A stretch of 64,000 nucleotides of DNA from Bacteroidia bacterium (lineage in GTDB: Bacteria > Bacteroidota > Bacteroidia > J057), in assembly GCA_033391075.1 (NCBI GenBank), contig JAWPMV010000001.1, positions 4,278,001 to 4,342,000 of the forward strand. Reading direction: 5' to 3'. The stretch's first letter is position 1. The number at the start of each line of letters is the position of its first letter. The position numbers and the translations under genes were made by a program. Below are positions 44,351 to 51,492 of this stretch, piece by piece. The notes below the pieces were generated by a model. It had not been told where the DNA came from. It saw only the letters and a list, made by a program, of their open reading frames with translations, and searched no databases.

Positions 44351-45448
44351 ATGACATCCTTTCGACTACATATCCTCAATTATCTCCTCATGGGCCTTTT
44401 ATTGGCAGCCTGTGTGGAACCGCTCGAATTCGAGCTAGATTCGGAGGTAGAATATGTTTTGATCGATGGAGTTGTCAGCAATAGTCCAGATGAGCGGACA
44501 ATCACAGTTTCCAGAGGTAGAGGATTTGACCAAAAGGAATTTCAGCCTATCAATGCGAGGGGGAATATTTATCGAGATGGTCAGTTATGGGATATCCTGG
44601 CAGTACAGGGGGTTGGTAAACTCTATGTTCCCTTTACCTTGAAACTGGAGGAAGGCAGAAGCTATGAAATAGAAATAACTACTTCAAATGGAGATGTCTT
44701 TCGTTCCCAGCCACAACTCGTACAGCCTAAACGGGAGATGGATTCTCTTTCTTTCGGGGTAGAAAGAAGATTGGCGGGTACAACTTTCAGTGGTTTACCC
44801 AGATTTGAGCAGTTTGTCGATGTCTTTGCACATGTAAGAACACCTGGCCCTTCTGAAGATCGTTATTATCGTTGGCAGGTAGATGGTACATTTTCTTTCG
44901 TAGAATCTGCCCAGCCACAAAATCCTAACAATATTCCAAGTACCTGCTACCTGAGTCATTTCATCTCGGAAAACCCCACAACTGTCCTGAGTTCTCAGGG
45001 CTTGGCAGAAGGGGATATAAAAAAACTTGTCAATAGCCGGATTGCTGACGAAAGTTTCCTGTTCAGGCATGTAGTGAATGTATATATGCATTCTATTGAC
45101 AAATCTACTTATGAGTACTATGATCGGGCCATCAGGCTTACGCAAAGTGCAGGTACACTTTTCGACGAAGTTCCTGCACCGGTCCAGGGCAATGTCAAGA
45201 AGACTGTCGGAGAACCAGAGATTGTGCTGGGACAGATCGACTTTTCCCTGGTAGATACCATGAGGATCAGCTTAAGCAAAGGCATCCTTAAAGTACCGGT
45301 CAGTAATGTATGTGATACACCTACCCCCTGCCCTACAAGGCCTCCTGCTCCGGGCGGGGTGATAGATCCTATATATTGTAAATGCTGGGATTGCGATCTC
45401 GCTTTACCCAATGCAAGTCTCTTCCCGCCTTTTTTCTGGGATGAGTAA
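44351..45448 (+). CDS. DUF4249 lipoprotein 5 of 5
   Basis: 365 residues. Lipobox LAAC, then VEPLEFELDSE. It is the most divergent copy: 'VLIDGVVSNSPDERTITV', 'GNIYRDGQLWDIL', 'RYYRWQVDGTFSF', 'VVNVYMHSIDKSTYEYYDR' and 'EVPAPVQGNVKK...VLGQIDFSLVDTMRI'. The C-terminal Cys cluster is present (CKCWDCDLALPNASL) and the tail ends PPFFWDE. It is followed after 19 bases by the MG2/plug gene, so the array and that gene form one operon. Confidence 0.87.
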   Translation: MTSFRLHILNYLLMGLLLAACVEPLEFELDSEVEYVLIDGVVSNSPDERTITVSRGRGFDQKEFQPINARGNIYRDGQLWDILAVQGVGKLYVPFTLKLEEGRSYEIEITTSNGDVFRSQPQLVQPKREMDSLSFGVERRLAGTTFSGLPRFEQFVDVFAHVRTPGPSEDRYYRWQVDGTFSFVESAQPQNPNNIPSTCYLSHFISENPTTVLSSQGLAEGDIKKLVNSRIADESFLFRHVVNVYMHSIDKSTYEYYDRAIRLTQSAGTLFDEVPAPVQGNVKKTVGEPEIVLGQIDFSLVDTMRISLSKGILKVPVSNVCDTPTPCPTRPPAPGGVIDPIYCKCWDCDLALPNASLFPPFFWDE

Positions 45449-45467
45449 GAAAAAGAAATAAAATCGA

Positions 45468-47201
45468 ATGAATACGAACATCTTAAGGTATTACCTACTA
45501 ACAATCGTTCTTCTGCTTGGCATTTCACTCCCGGCTCAGAACTACCTGAGTACACCGGAGTACCTCTATGCCCAGTTTGACAAAGAATTCTATGTTGCGG
45601 GAGAGGATATGTGGTTCTCAGTATACTTTGCCAATCCCGGTGCCCGTCAGAGCGAGATTGTCTATGCTGAACTTTATTCTCCTGATTCAAAAGAGATTTC
45701 CCGCCACATGCTAAAAGTAGAAGGGAATCGTGCCTATGGAGATTTTATTCTTCCGGCAAATGTTAAAACAGGTTATTATACTTTCCGGGCATATACCCGC
45801 TGGAACCTAAACTTTAGCCCTCAACAGGTATTTACCAAAGAAATTGCCATCTATAATGCAGAATCCAGTTCTGCCAAGATTGGGGATTTGTCTACACCAG
45901 ACTACAGTCCGGCAATTTCGGAGAACCTGCGGATAACTTTGGCAAAAAGCAGCGTAAAACCCAGAGAGAAGATCAGCATTAAACTCTCAGCGCTTGCGCA
46001 GGGTTCGGGCAATGCCTCTATTTCCATTACCGATCTTCGTTACCTGACTGATGAGAAAAAATCTGCCTTGAAGCAATATCTCGGGGAGATTAATTCCCAA
46101 ACTGCCCCCGCTCTCAGTAGTGGACAGCAGGTGATAGATCCTGAGAAGTCTCTGGAGAAAACCTTCATGCTGAGGCATCCTGATACAGAGGAATATGTGA
46201 ATTCCAACTTCGTGATGGGATTTGTGAAGCAGACTCAGCAAAAATTGATTCGGGTTGCGGAAAATGGAATTGTTGATTTTCCCCTGGATGCATTTTATGA
46301 CTCTACCGTAGTACAGATTTTTGATGCGAATCCCTTCCAGGCCAGTTATATCCCGCTCGTTGCACCGGTAAATAAGGAGCTTGCGATTACTCCTCCTCCT
46401 GCCAATAGCAAAACGCCTCCTATGACGGATGCAGTGAAATTCTATGTTCAGGAGTACCAAAAACGCTTTCAAATCGGCAAACTCTTTGGAAATCTGGATC
46501 TCATCAGAGCCAAACAAGTTGAACTGGCTGAGCGCCAATTTCGCCCAACTAATACTTATCTGGTAGATGATTTCATCAGCCTTCCCAATATGGAGGAATT
46601 TATCAGGCAGGCCGTACCTCCTGTAAATATCAAAGATTTTAAGATCAAGGGGACCAAAGTAAAGAAGCCTGGTTTTAGACTCTATATTCCTCACAAAGAA
46701 GTAAACACCAATAATAAGGTAGTTAAAAAGCGTCCTTTATTACTGGTAAATGATTACTTCACCTATGACTCAGATGCAGTCTTAGGTTTGGACTGGGCCA
46801 ATGTCGAGACCATAGAAGTATTCAATTCTGTTGATAATCTTCCTTTGCAGTTTGGGCCAATTGGTGAATTTGGTGTCATCGCCTTTAACACCCGCGATGG
46901 AAAAACCCCGGATAACATCACTGCTACAGGTAATAACCTGATGATCCCCGGATTTTATCGTCCTCGCCTGGTAAACAGCATGGATTATAGCAGTAGAACC
47001 TATCTAAATAGTAAGATTCCTGATTTCCGTCCTATGATTTATTGGAATCCTTTGGTATCTCTTGCGGGAGGCACTGAAACGGAATTACAATTCTCAGTAG
47101 GTGATCAAACAGGACTATACCTGATTCGGGTAGAAGGTTTTCTCGATAGTGGAGCCTATGTTTCAGGAGAAGCTATTTTGAACATCAGCCTTAACCGTTA
47201 A
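45468..47201 (+). CDS. MG2-domain protein with barrel-less TonB plug-like domain (copy 2)
   Basis: 577 residues, collinear with the copy at 35103. Signal peptide about 1-23, MG2-type domain (FDKEFYVAGEDMWFSVYFA, then VKTGYYTFRAYTRWNLN), conserved middle blocks ('RHPDTEEYVNSNFVMGFVKQ', 'DAFYDSTVVQIFDANPFQ'), and a plug-like segment ('LLLVNDYFTYDSDAVLGLDW', 'NVETIEVFNS', 'FGPIGEFGVIAFNTRDG'). No beta-barrel follows. Here it closes an operon after five DUF4249 genes, while its paralogue directly follows its receptor. The repeated pairing with a receptor implies a functional unit. Confidence 0.75.
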   Translation: MNTNILRYYLLTIVLLLGISLPAQNYLSTPEYLYAQFDKEFYVAGEDMWFSVYFANPGARQSEIVYAELYSPDSKEISRHMLKVEGNRAYGDFILPANVKTGYYTFRAYTRWNLNFSPQQVFTKEIAIYNAESSSAKIGDLSTPDYSPAISENLRITLAKSSVKPREKISIKLSALAQGSGNASISITDLRYLTDEKKSALKQYLGEINSQTAPALSSGQQVIDPEKSLEKTFMLRHPDTEEYVNSNFVMGFVKQTQQKLIRVAENGIVDFPLDAFYDSTVVQIFDANPFQASYIPLVAPVNKELAITPPPANSKTPPMTDAVKFYVQEYQKRFQIGKLFGNLDLIRAKQVELAERQFRPTNTYLVDDFISLPNMEEFIRQAVPPVNIKDFKIKGTKVKKPGFRLYIPHKEVNTNNKVVKKRPLLLVNDYFTYDSDAVLGLDWANVETIEVFNSVDNLPLQFGPIGEFGVIAFNTRDGKTPDNITATGNNLMIPGFYRPRLVNSMDYSSRTYLNSKIPDFRPMIYWNPLVSLAGGTETELQFSVGDQTGLYLIRVEGFLDSGAYVSGEAILNISLNR

Positions 47202-47211
47202 GGAGAGAGAT

Positions 47212-47248
47212 AAAAAAAGCCCCGACTTAGTAAGTCGGGGCTTTTTTT
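47212..47248. terminator. Bidirectional intrinsic terminator
   Basis: GCCCCGACTT (47219-47228) pairs perfectly with AAGTCGGGGC (47232-47241) around a 3-base loop, flanked by A7 on the left and T7 on the right. It serves both the receptor/DUF4249 operon and the convergent minus-strand gene. Confidence 0.95.
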
Positions 47249-47273
47249 ATGCTATTGATTTTCTGACTGTATA

Positions 47274-47795
47274 TTAAATTTTGATCTTGTCCCAAACACT
47301 CGTTCCACTCTTCTTTCTTTTGGAACGCTTACGCTTCTTATCCCAACGACGGAACACATCGTCTTTTAAAAGCACATATCTGACAGAAACTCCCGGATTC
47401 AGGATCAATCCCTGTCCATAGGTCCATTGAGGTTTGAAATCAGCTGATATATTGAGGCGTAAGCCGGTGAACTCTAATCCCAGTACGCCATCCAGTCCTG
47501 CTACTCCACTTCCCTCATTTTGCACCCCCATATGTACGCCTGCTCCTGCATAGACATTCAGCCTGCGGGAAACAATGGGTTTGTGTTGTTTGGCCAGGAG
47601 GTGAAAATAAGTGGTCTGTGTTTGAAAATGGTTTTGAAGTATCCCTTCTACAGTTGTTCTTTTCAGGACTCTTTGGTTGATTGACAAACCAAAAGAATTA
47701 CCGGTTCTTACTCCGAGAGCAGTCATGTAGGTCTGCCCGGAAAGGCTTTCGAGAAACAAGAGGGATACAACGCTAAGAATAATTAAGATACGCAT
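47274..47795 (-). CDS. Small outer-membrane-like protein of unknown function
   Basis: 173 residues from the ATG at 47795; an upstream TTG at 47810 is less likely. Signal peptide (MRILIILSVVSLLFLESLSGQ), then alternating strands typical of small outer-membrane barrels: 'TALGVRTGNSFGLSINQRVL', 'TTYFHLLAKQHKPIVSRRLNVYAGAGVHMG' and 'VLGLEFTGLRLNISADFKPQW'. The 'iyaGaG.h.g' and 'L.GLeftf..lnis.dfkP' pattern is common in Bacteroidota outer-membrane proteins related to lipid A deacylase-like barrels. A basic tail (RRWDKKRKRSKRKK) ends the protein. Function unknown. Confidence 0.72.
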   Translation of the reverse strand: MRILIILSVVSLLFLESLSGQTYMTALGVRTGNSFGLSINQRVLKRTTVEGILQNHFQTQTTYFHLLAKQHKPIVSRRLNVYAGAGVHMGVQNEGSGVAGLDGVLGLEFTGLRLNISADFKPQWTYGQGLILNPGVSVRYVLLKDDVFRRWDKKRKRSKRKKSGTSVWDKIKI

Positions 47796-47841
47796 ACCCT
47801 TTAGACTCAAGAATCGTGCTGAGGTTGCTTTTTTATGAATA

Positions 47842-47913
47842 GTGTTAAGGTGTTATCGTGTTTTAGTGCGGTAGTTTACCTTGAAATTATTTCAAACTAC
47901 AACACCTTAACAC
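47842..47913. repeat. GTGTT-rich inverted-repeat element with nested palindrome (element B)
   Basis: GTGTTAAGGTGTT (47842-47854) is the exact inverse of AACACCTTAACAC (47901-47913). Between them GTAGT (47871-47875)/ACTAC (47896-47900) and the palindrome TTGAAAT-T-ATTTCAA (47881-47895) are nested. It lies in the divergent gap between the outer-membrane-like gene and the SDR gene. It shares design and words (TTTTAGTG, GTGTT) with element A at 25201-25280. Confidence 0.6.
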
Positions 47914-47961
47914 AATAACACATCTTCCAAACATTTCCTCCACCCTATAGGTTGCTCTTGT

Positions 47962-48654
47962 ATGAAAAACTACCTCATCATTGGAGCCTCTTCTGGTATT
48001 GGGAAAGCCCTGGCGGAAACTTTAATTGCGGAGGGCGCTCAGGTCTTTGGGACTTATCATCAAACAAGTCCTGATAATAGCAGGGTTCACTTCATTTCCT
48101 TTAATGCACAGGAAGATGAATTGCCATTGGATGAATTGCCGGAGGTGCTGGATGGGATTGCTTATTGTCCCGGAAGTATCAACCTGAGGCCTTTTGCCCG
48201 AATAAAAGCAGAAGCATTTGTCTCTGATTACGAATTGCAGGTAGTGGGAGCAATCAAAGTATTGCAGACGGTTCTTCCTCTTCTAAAGAAAAGTGAGCAA
48301 GCCTCTGTGCTTCTATTCTCTACTGTAGCAGTACAAAGCGGTTTTCCTTTCCATAGTCAGGTTGCAGCTTCCAAAGGCGCCATAGAGGGTCTTACCCGCT
48401 CCCTGGCGGCTGAGTTGGCACCCAAGATACGTGTCAATGCTATAGCCCCTTCTTTAACCAATACCCCCTTAGCTGCCAAACTCCTTTCCTCAGATGAAAA
48501 AATCCAGGCCAATGCAGAACGCCATCCCTTGAAGAAGATCGGCGAGGCCCAGGATATTGCTCATATGGGAGCCTTCCTTCTTTCAGACAAATCTTCCTGG
48601 GTATCCGGACAGATTCTTTCCGTTGATGGAGGTATGTCAAGCATAAAAAACTAG
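47962..48654 (+). CDS. SDR-family oxidoreductase lacking the catalytic Tyr
   Basis: 230 residues. Rossmann motif 'IIGASSGIGKALAETL', then 'GIAYCPGSINLRPF' and the catalytic Ser120 in 'LLFSTVAVQ'. The YxxxK motif is 'VAASK' (Val134 in place of Tyr, Lys138 kept). The C-terminal 'RVNAIAPSLTNTPLA' and 'VSGQILSVDGGMS' match the SDR cofactor region. The same Val variation occurs, as I recall, in an SDR group that is found beside DUF2805 proteins and photolyase-type genes, and here a DUF2805 gene follows by 3 bases. Likely not a standard dehydrogenase; role unknown. Confidence 0.82.
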   Translation: MKNYLIIGASSGIGKALAETLIAEGAQVFGTYHQTSPDNSRVHFISFNAQEDELPLDELPEVLDGIAYCPGSINLRPFARIKAEAFVSDYELQVVGAIKVLQTVLPLLKKSEQASVLLFSTVAVQSGFPFHSQVAASKGAIEGLTRSLAAELAPKIRVNAIAPSLTNTPLAAKLLSSDEKIQANAERHPLKKIGEAQDIAHMGAFLLSDKSSWVSGQILSVDGGMSSIKN

Positions 48655-48657
48655 TAT

Positions 48658-48933
48658 ATGGAGTTGAATGAAAGAGATCGAGACAGGATCATAGAAATGG
48701 CATGGGAAGATCGAACGCCTTTTGAAGCCATAAAGTTCCAATTTGGGTTGACGGAGAAAGAGGTCATCCGATTGATGCGAAGAGAATTGAAGAGGAGCAG
48801 CTTCAATCTTTGGAGAAAGCGAGTTTCACAAGGCATAAGTCAAAAACACCTGAAGAAACGAAATCCGGAAATTGATCGATTTCGCTGTTCCAGACAAAGG
48901 AGTATTAGCAGGAATAAGATTTCAAAACGCTAA
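48658..48933 (+). CDS. DUF2805/TIGR03643 family protein
   Basis: 91 residues. The core 'RDRIIEMAWEDRTPFEAIKF', 'FGLTEKEVIRLMRRELK' and 'SSFNLWRKRVSQG' is the full TIGR03643 (DUF2805) signature, a small helix-turn-helix-like fold. The tail (about 60-91) is very basic and of low complexity. Family members are found in marine bacteria, often near photolyase and SDR genes; function unknown, DNA binding plausible. It is directly downstream of the SDR gene (3-base gap) and certainly co-transcribed. Confidence 0.88.
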   Translation: MELNERDRDRIIEMAWEDRTPFEAIKFQFGLTEKEVIRLMRRELKRSSFNLWRKRVSQGISQKHLKKRNPEIDRFRCSRQRSISRNKISKR

Positions 48934-48996
48934 GATCCGAGCGAAAGCTTTTTAGGATATTTCTGTATTTTGAAAGGAATCCTAAAAGAATCGCAC

Positions 48997-49938
48997 ATGA
49001 ATTTTCGTCTGTCCTTTATCCTTCTCATTGCCTTAAGCATATCTTTCAATTCCTGCCAGGAAGTCAAAGAAGAAAAGAAGCTCAGCCTATGGGAAGTCTA
49101 TGACCAATACCTTCAACAAGCCAAATACGTAGACCTCACCAACTCCTTTGCTCCAGACATACCCGTTTGGCCAGGTTTTGGGAATGCGGAATTCAAGCCT
49201 ACAGCAGCAGGAAAGGATATCGAAGGATACGTGAGCAAGGGAGATATCTTCACCTTGGACAAACATGGTTTCATTGCGACCTCCTATGTTCTCCCAACTG
49301 ATCAATATGGAACCCAGCTAGATCCTCCCGCGCATTGGAATCCCAAAGGAGCTACTATCTCAGACCTCCCCCCGACCTATGCCGTTCGGCCTCTGGTGGT
49401 TTTAGATATTCATGAAAAAGTAGCCAACAATCCCGGCTATCATGCGGGAGTAGCTGATATAGAGAGCTGGGAAAAAAAGTATGGGAAAATCCCCGTTGGA
49501 AGTGTCGTTATGGTACGCAGTGACTGGTATAAAAAATGGGAGCAGCCCGATCGCTATAATCAAAAGCCCTTTCCCGGAGTAAGCTTAGATGCTTTGAAAT
49601 TTTTGCATCAGGAACGGAACATCCTTTTCCACGGACACGAAGCCCTGGATACCGATACAACTGCAAATCTGGAAGGAGAATATTGGCTCCTACACAACAA
49701 TTTTTGCCAGGCAGAAGGGGTACGGGCCCTGGATAAAGTACCCGAATCTGGCGCTTTATTAATTATCGGTTTTGCAAAACCCGAAGGCGGAACGGGAGGT
49801 TTTGCCAGGTATATAGCGGTCTGTCCCCCAGATTGGGAGCATGGCAGTTCTGTCCTGGAAGATGTTGGGGCTCCACTTCCGACATATGCAAAAGATTTAC
49901 AAAGAGATGATCGCGGAGTATTAGTCGAAACTCCCTGA
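48997..49938 (+). CDS. Cyclase-family (kynurenine formamidase-like) lipoprotein
   Basis: 313 residues from the ATG at 48997; the upstream TTG (48970) is rejected. Lipoprotein signal (MNFRLSFILLIALSISFNSC). The cyclase-family order is clear: 'KYVDLTNSFAPDIPVWPGF', 'DQYGTQLDPPAHWNPKGATI', 'GSVVMVRSDWYKKW', 'PGVSLDALKFLHQERNILF' and 'HGHEALDTDT'. The usual metal motif HxGTHxDxPxH reads QYGTQLDPPAH, so two His ligands are Gln, while Asp and the last His remain. This variant is known in a subgroup of the family, as I recall. Probably a periplasmic or surface hydrolase; substrate unknown. Its TGA abuts the convergent stop with no gap. Confidence 0.82.
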   Translation: MNFRLSFILLIALSISFNSCQEVKEEKKLSLWEVYDQYLQQAKYVDLTNSFAPDIPVWPGFGNAEFKPTAAGKDIEGYVSKGDIFTLDKHGFIATSYVLPTDQYGTQLDPPAHWNPKGATISDLPPTYAVRPLVVLDIHEKVANNPGYHAGVADIESWEKKYGKIPVGSVVMVRSDWYKKWEQPDRYNQKPFPGVSLDALKFLHQERNILFHGHEALDTDTTANLEGEYWLLHNNFCQAEGVRALDKVPESGALLIIGFAKPEGGTGGFARYIAVCPPDWEHGSSVLEDVGAPLPTYAKDLQRDDRGVLVETP

Positions 49939-50340
49939 TTACTTCAGATTGATTGACTTCTCTTTACTAAACAGAATTTTCCGAAACTCTCCCGGCTTTT
50001 TATCATTCAAAAGTCTTAGGTCCCCTCGAGCTTCTATCAGTTCGGAGAAGTTGTCCTCCCTTTTTGCGAATTGCTCTTCATTGCCATAATTCGTGATGAG
50101 GATGATGTGGAAAGGGGCATCTTCCGTAGGATCAACTTCCAAAAACTGAAAGGAATGTATGTAGCCTTTCTTAATAGCTGTTTCCCTTAATACTCTCCAA
50201 TTGTTTTGGTAATAGTATAGTGCCTCAGCTTTATTGTCATTTTGCACCTGTACAAAATCAATACTCGTGATTTTGTCCTGAGCTGAAAGGGGAAATATCC
50301 ATAGGAAGGAAAGCGAAAGAAGAAATAATAATTTTCTCAT
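49939..50340 (-). CDS. Secreted protein of unknown function
   Basis: 133 residues with a signal peptide (MRKLLFLLSLSFLWIFPLSAQ). The body reads 'VQVQNDNKAEALYYYQNNWRVLRETAIKKGYIHSFQFLEVD' then 'PFHIILITNYGNEEQFAKREDNF'. This is the alternation of a ferredoxin-like alpha/beta barrel, as in dimeric stress or NIPSNAP-like proteins. That is a fold guess only. The gene converges with the cyclase gene, stops touching. Confidence 0.68.
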   Translation of the reverse strand: MRKLLFLLSLSFLWIFPLSAQDKITSIDFVQVQNDNKAEALYYYQNNWRVLRETAIKKGYIHSFQFLEVDPTEDAPFHIILITNYGNEEQFAKREDNFSELIEARGDLRLLNDKKPGEFRKILFSKEKSINLK

Positions 50341-50503
50341 GTAAGTGAAGTGTTTAGGTGTTCCCTTATTTTACGTCTTATCTAAAAAAGGCGTTTGGGG
50401 AATTTATCGGTTAAATTTTGTGGCTAGCAGATATTTATCTCTCAGTCAGAGATTCAGCCGGGGAAATGATCCTGCATTCGCCCACACACAAAAAAATCAA
50501 AAC

Positions 50504-51436
50504 ATGAAGACCTATTTACTTAGCTGCCTGCTTATTCTTAGCTATTCTATTTCTCTTGCTCAAATAGTTTCTGAAGAAGAATTTGCGGACGAAGCAGAAA
50601 GCATAGAATTTGAATCTGAGCTTGAAGAAAAAAAAAGCAGAGAACAGAAACTCACGAAAAAGCAGGTAAAAAAACTCAAGCTTTACCCCAAGGAAAGTGA
50701 ACTCAATACCTACACTACAGAAGTGGATGAAATACTGCGAGCCCAGTTTGTTGAACAGTTCAACTTCAGCATTGAGGCAATGTATTTAGGCAACAACCTC
50801 TATTACATTCCTTTAATCGTTCTGACTACGAAAAAGAAAGAAAGCATGGAAAGGCTTTATGAGATTCAACTTGAGCTCCATGAATTTCTACGCAAGCATA
50901 ATCGTAAAGAAACCAGCATCAAGAGCATCGTTTATTATAAAGAGCGTCCTTATGGAATGATGACTTCCAAGACGTCCAAAGACACTTGCTACGTCTATGA
51001 TTTGGAACCTATGCTCACACATTTAGAAGCTCAATTAGATACCCTCGAGGACGTAGCAATAGGTGAATTCTCATATATTCGAGCACACAAAATCAAAGAA
51101 GTTTACTGGCATGCAGCTCCCTATTTATTTAAACACAAAGCCCCTTTCACCCTGGCAATCATCAGTGAAGATGCTGCAGGCAAGACCCATTACAGCCGGA
51201 TGGACAAAGCCTTCGGTCGATGGAGAATTGACTATTTTGGACCTGCCCCCAAAAGAAATTACGGCTATGATTACATAACTTCCAGAGGTGCCTTAAAACG
51301 GCCACAGGCAGGAGTTCCTCTGACCACACAACATTATATTCACACCTATAGAGGCAATTTTATCTTTGCTGATGAGCAGTATTCCAAGCTAAACTTAAGA
51401 ACCTATTCGGACGTCTTCTACCTGAGAATTAAGTAG
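50504..51436 (+). CDS. Secreted protein of unknown function
   Basis: 310 residues from the ATG at 50504, chosen because it starts a signal peptide (MKTYLLSCLLILSYSISLAQ). A longer reading from 50345 is not credible. A charged segment follows (Glu/Lys-rich, about 22-60: EEEFADEAESIEFESELEEKKSRE split by basic KKQVKKLKLYP). The rest is mixed alpha/beta with 'YIPLIVLTTKKKESMERLYEIQLELHEFL' and 'DTCYVYDLEPMLTHLEAQLDTL'. No family recognised. It is divergent from the previous gene and is followed by another secreted protein. Confidence 0.65.
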   Translation: MKTYLLSCLLILSYSISLAQIVSEEEFADEAESIEFESELEEKKSREQKLTKKQVKKLKLYPKESELNTYTTEVDEILRAQFVEQFNFSIEAMYLGNNLYYIPLIVLTTKKKESMERLYEIQLELHEFLRKHNRKETSIKSIVYYKERPYGMMTSKTSKDTCYVYDLEPMLTHLEAQLDTLEDVAIGEFSYIRAHKIKEVYWHAAPYLFKHKAPFTLAIISEDAAGKTHYSRMDKAFGRWRIDYFGPAPKRNYGYDYITSRGALKRPQAGVPLTTQHYIHTYRGNFIFADEQYSKLNLRTYSDVFYLRIK

Positions 51437-51492
51437 GTAAACAATTACGAAAGGAAAGTGTAAATTAGCGGGAACACAGCAATACACAGACG

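Noticed and set aside
45118-45690. Minus-strand open frame of 190 codons spanning the end of DUF4249 copy 5 and the start of the MG2/plug gene
   Set aside because: It is antisense to two well-supported genes, with no recognisable motif.
45987-46694. Minus-strand open frame of 235 codons within the MG2/plug gene copy 2
   Set aside because: An antisense shadow; the plus-strand protein is conserved with its paralogue at 35103, the antisense frame is not.
32344-47201. Receptor/lipoprotein block considered as a SusC/SusD glycan-uptake locus
   Set aside because: No SusD-like protein and no glycan-cutting enzymes are present; the lipoproteins belong to DUF4249.
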